Shown: positions 62,864 through 64,000 of the stretch, piece after piece
Numbering within the stretch: position 1 is the first letter of the stretch
How the letters are laid out: every line of letters begins with the position of its first letter
Assembly (NCBI GenBank): GCA_001299455.1
Contig: CYUK01000003.1
Coordinates: 1,178,001-1,242,000, forward strand
From: Clostridiales bacterium SIT11
GTDB taxonomy: Bacteria; Bacillota; Clostridia; Tissierellales; Peptoniphilaceae
Direction: 5' to 3'
Length of the DNA stretch: 64,000 nucleotides
Position numbers and translations under genes: made by a program
Notes under the pieces: generated by a model
The model's database searches: none
What the model saw: the letters and a program-made list of their open reading frames with translations, nothing else
What the model was told of the DNA's origin: nothing

Positions 62864-62939
62864 TGGAGCTGACGACGGGATTTGAACCCGTGACCTCTAC
62901 ATTACCAATGTAGTGCTCTACCGACTGAGCTACGACAGC
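62864..62939 (-). tRNA. tRNA-Thr (anticodon GGT)
   Basis: 76 bases including encoded CCA. D arm GCTC/GAGC, anticodon stem CTACA/TGTAG with loop TTGGTAA (anticodon GGT), T arm CGGGT/ATCCCG-type with loop TTCAAAT. The acceptor stem GCTGTCG/CGTCAGC contains one T-T mismatch at position 5-68. Reads ACC and ACU threonine codons. Confidence 0.92.
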
Positions 62940-62953
62940 AAGAAACTCCTTTA

Positions 62954-62982
62954 ATTATAGGAAAATTTCTTGAAACTGTCAA
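62954..62982 (-). promoter_or_regulatory. consensus promoter of tRNA-Thr
   Basis: On the minus strand TTGACA (62982-62977), exactly 17 bases, then TATAAT (62959-62954), 14 bases before the tRNA. A perfect consensus promoter. Confidence 0.92.
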
Positions 62983-63013
62983 GGGAATGTTAAGGCTTTT
63001 AAAAAACTTTTTC

Positions 63014-63517
63014 TTAAAGGCCTAGAAGTTGCCGGATTTTTTCCGAGGCCTTGGTGGAAAGGCAGCGCTTGGGAATAATATAGGCCAGGCTAGGGGACTT
63101 GTAAATATAAAAGTAGTCCTTGTTTTCCCGGCTCCGGTAGACATCCTTATAGGGGAGGACAAGGTTTCGGTCTCCTGTGGTTTCTACAAGCTGGTCCTTT
63201 TCAAAGGTCATAGACTTAGATCCTTCTTGGTCCTGGTCTTGCTTTTTCAAGAGACGGAGAACTCGTTTTTTCACCATACTCCGGAAGATGGCCCGGTAGA
63301 AAGCCAGGAAGAAAAACATAATGAGAAAGCTAATGGCCCAGGCGGTGACTTTTGAAATGTCCATTTTAGGAATGAGAAAAAAGCTGGCCAGGGCAATAAG
63401 AATACAGCCTAAAATCGCCTGGCTTCGCTGGGCTCTCTTGGCTTTTGAATCAAATTGCATGTGGAATAAATAAAATTGCAGGAGATCCTCCTGGGTTAGT
63501 TCATAGTTAATATGCAT
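63014..63517 (-). CDS. YcxB-like membrane protein
   Basis: 167 residues: a soluble N-terminal 35, two adjacent membrane helices (about 35-80), then a cytoplasmic domain with MTFEKDQLVETTGDRNLVLPYKDVYRSRENKDYFYIY and IPKRCL, matching the YcxB-like C-terminal domain. Function unknown. GGAGGTGGGATT precedes the ATG on the minus strand. Confidence 0.8.
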   Translation of the reverse strand: MHINYELTQEDLLQFYLFHMQFDSKAKRAQRSQAILGCILIALASFFLIPKMDISKVTAWAISFLIMFFFLAFYRAIFRSMVKKRVLRLLKKQDQDQEGSKSMTFEKDQLVETTGDRNLVLPYKDVYRSRENKDYFYIYKSPSLAYIIPKRCLSTKASEKIRQLLGL

Positions 63518-63741
63518 AATCCCACCTCCAGGTCGGGATAGGTTTTAATAGAGACTTGTTTTATCCATTATAGCATAGATTTTTCGGAAAAATATTGGAA
63601 AGGAGAAAAATATTTGGACTAGGGATGTCTTGAGAGAACTAGTTTCTAATGAGTGAAATCCGTTCTCTTAAAAAGATTTTGGATAGAGAATGCAGCGTTT
63701 GGGTATATTTTAAAAGTACAATAAAAATATCAAGGGGGTAA

Positions 63742-64000
63742 ATGGTGGATCAATCATATGAATATGTCGATCGCTTTGACAAATATCTTTTAAGTGACGT
63801 AGAGGATTATGATTCTCTAAAAATTTATCGATTTAAGGATTTTGATTTAGGCAGAATGAAAGAACTCATTCACTTTAGTGAAGAGGCTTTTGGAGAAAAA
63901 GCGGCGGATGTATTTGAAGTTGTCTTTCAAATTTATTATGGCAATGTCTTTTTACTGAAAGAAAGCCATAAAAATAATAAAATACTGGGGATGGCTGCGT
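63742..64000 (+). CDS. GNAT-like acetyltransferase, N-terminal part
   Basis: 86 codons are visible from ATG 63742 (CAAGGGGGT upstream) to the window end, with no stop. The reading MVDQSYEYVDRF ... IYRFKDFDLGRMKELIHFSEEAFG ... NVFLLKES ... ILGMAA follows the opening strands of a GNAT acetyltransferase, where the last segment would be the beta-strand before the acetyl-CoA loop. The acetyl-CoA motif itself lies beyond the window, so the call is provisional. Confidence 0.55.
   Translation, partial: MVDQSYEYVDRFDKYLLSDVEDYDSLKIYRFKDFDLGRMKELIHFSEEAFGEKAADVFEVVFQIYYGNVFLLKESHKNNKILGMAA

Noticed and set aside
1-64000. CRISPR arrays, rRNA genes and insertion sequences
   Set aside because: No regularly spaced repeats, no rRNA-like segments and no intact transposase frame were seen.

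Overview
The window is about 64 kb of chromosome from a low-to-mid GC Gram-positive anaerobe (Bacillota). The evidence is strong AAGGAGG ribosome binding sites, sigma-A type promoters, T-box and SAM riboswitch leaders, a WalRK-YycHI-WalJ locus, an arginine phosphatase of the YwlE type, an SLH-domain lipoprotein, and no outer-membrane or sporulation genes. A member of the Tissierellia/Peptoniphilaceae or a near relative would fit, but that placement is an inference. Both window ends cut a gene: an acyl-CoA dehydratase activase-like tail on the left and the start of a GNAT-like protein on the right.

Layout. 1-3.5 kb: activase tail, SLH lipoprotein, then sua5/ywlC-ywlE-rpiB-upp. 4.1-8.0 kb: an envelope polysaccharide cluster (TagO/WecA-like transferase, UDP-GlcNAc 2-epimerase, two tandem GtrA proteins, a GT2 glycosyltransferase). 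8.0-12.3 kb: a T-box with a probable Trp specifier, trpP, the ECF energising module ecfA1-ecfA2-ecfT, and truA. 12.4-16.2 kb: a DUF4153 membrane protein and an ABC exporter. 16.2-18.8 kb: the cobalt ECF operon cbiMNQO. 19.0 kb: tRNA-Gly. 19.2-25.9 kb: the phosphate regulon pstSCAB-phoU-phoP-phoR behind a Pho-box-like promoter. 26.0-32.7 kb: a zinc-ribbon protein, walR-walK-yycH-yycI-walJ, surE. 32.7-34.5 kb: a DMT permease and a membrane protein. 34.8-41.7 kb: secA, prfB without the usual frameshift, tex, a DUF445 protein, a CsbD protein. 41.7-45.0 kb: hemerythrin, an SseB-like protein, a nitroreductase-like protein, a lipid kinase. 45.0-47.8 kb: SAM riboswitch and metNIQ. 47.8-52.1 kb: an N6-adenine methylase, rsmI, and a nurA-herA pair. 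52.1-54.4 kb: an XRE-cupin regulator and guaA.

The most interesting region is 54.4-59.6 kb. Immediately at the 3' end of guaA the base composition becomes markedly AT-rich, and a roughly 140-bp imperfect direct repeat (starting with the last codons of guaA) brackets a 5-kb island. It holds a MobC-like remnant, a small Cro/C1 repressor, a decayed restriction/methylase-like fragment, a GNAT acetyltransferase, a KilA-N domain protein, and a 616-residue AIPR-family protein with a nuclease-like N-terminus. No integrase is present. It reads as a degenerate mobilizable element with probable anti-phage cargo at guaA, a known insertion site.

After the island, on the minus strand, lies a membrane-oriented cluster: an HdeD-like protein, a radical SAM protein and a VTT-domain protein. 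tRNA-Thr and a YcxB-like protein follow.
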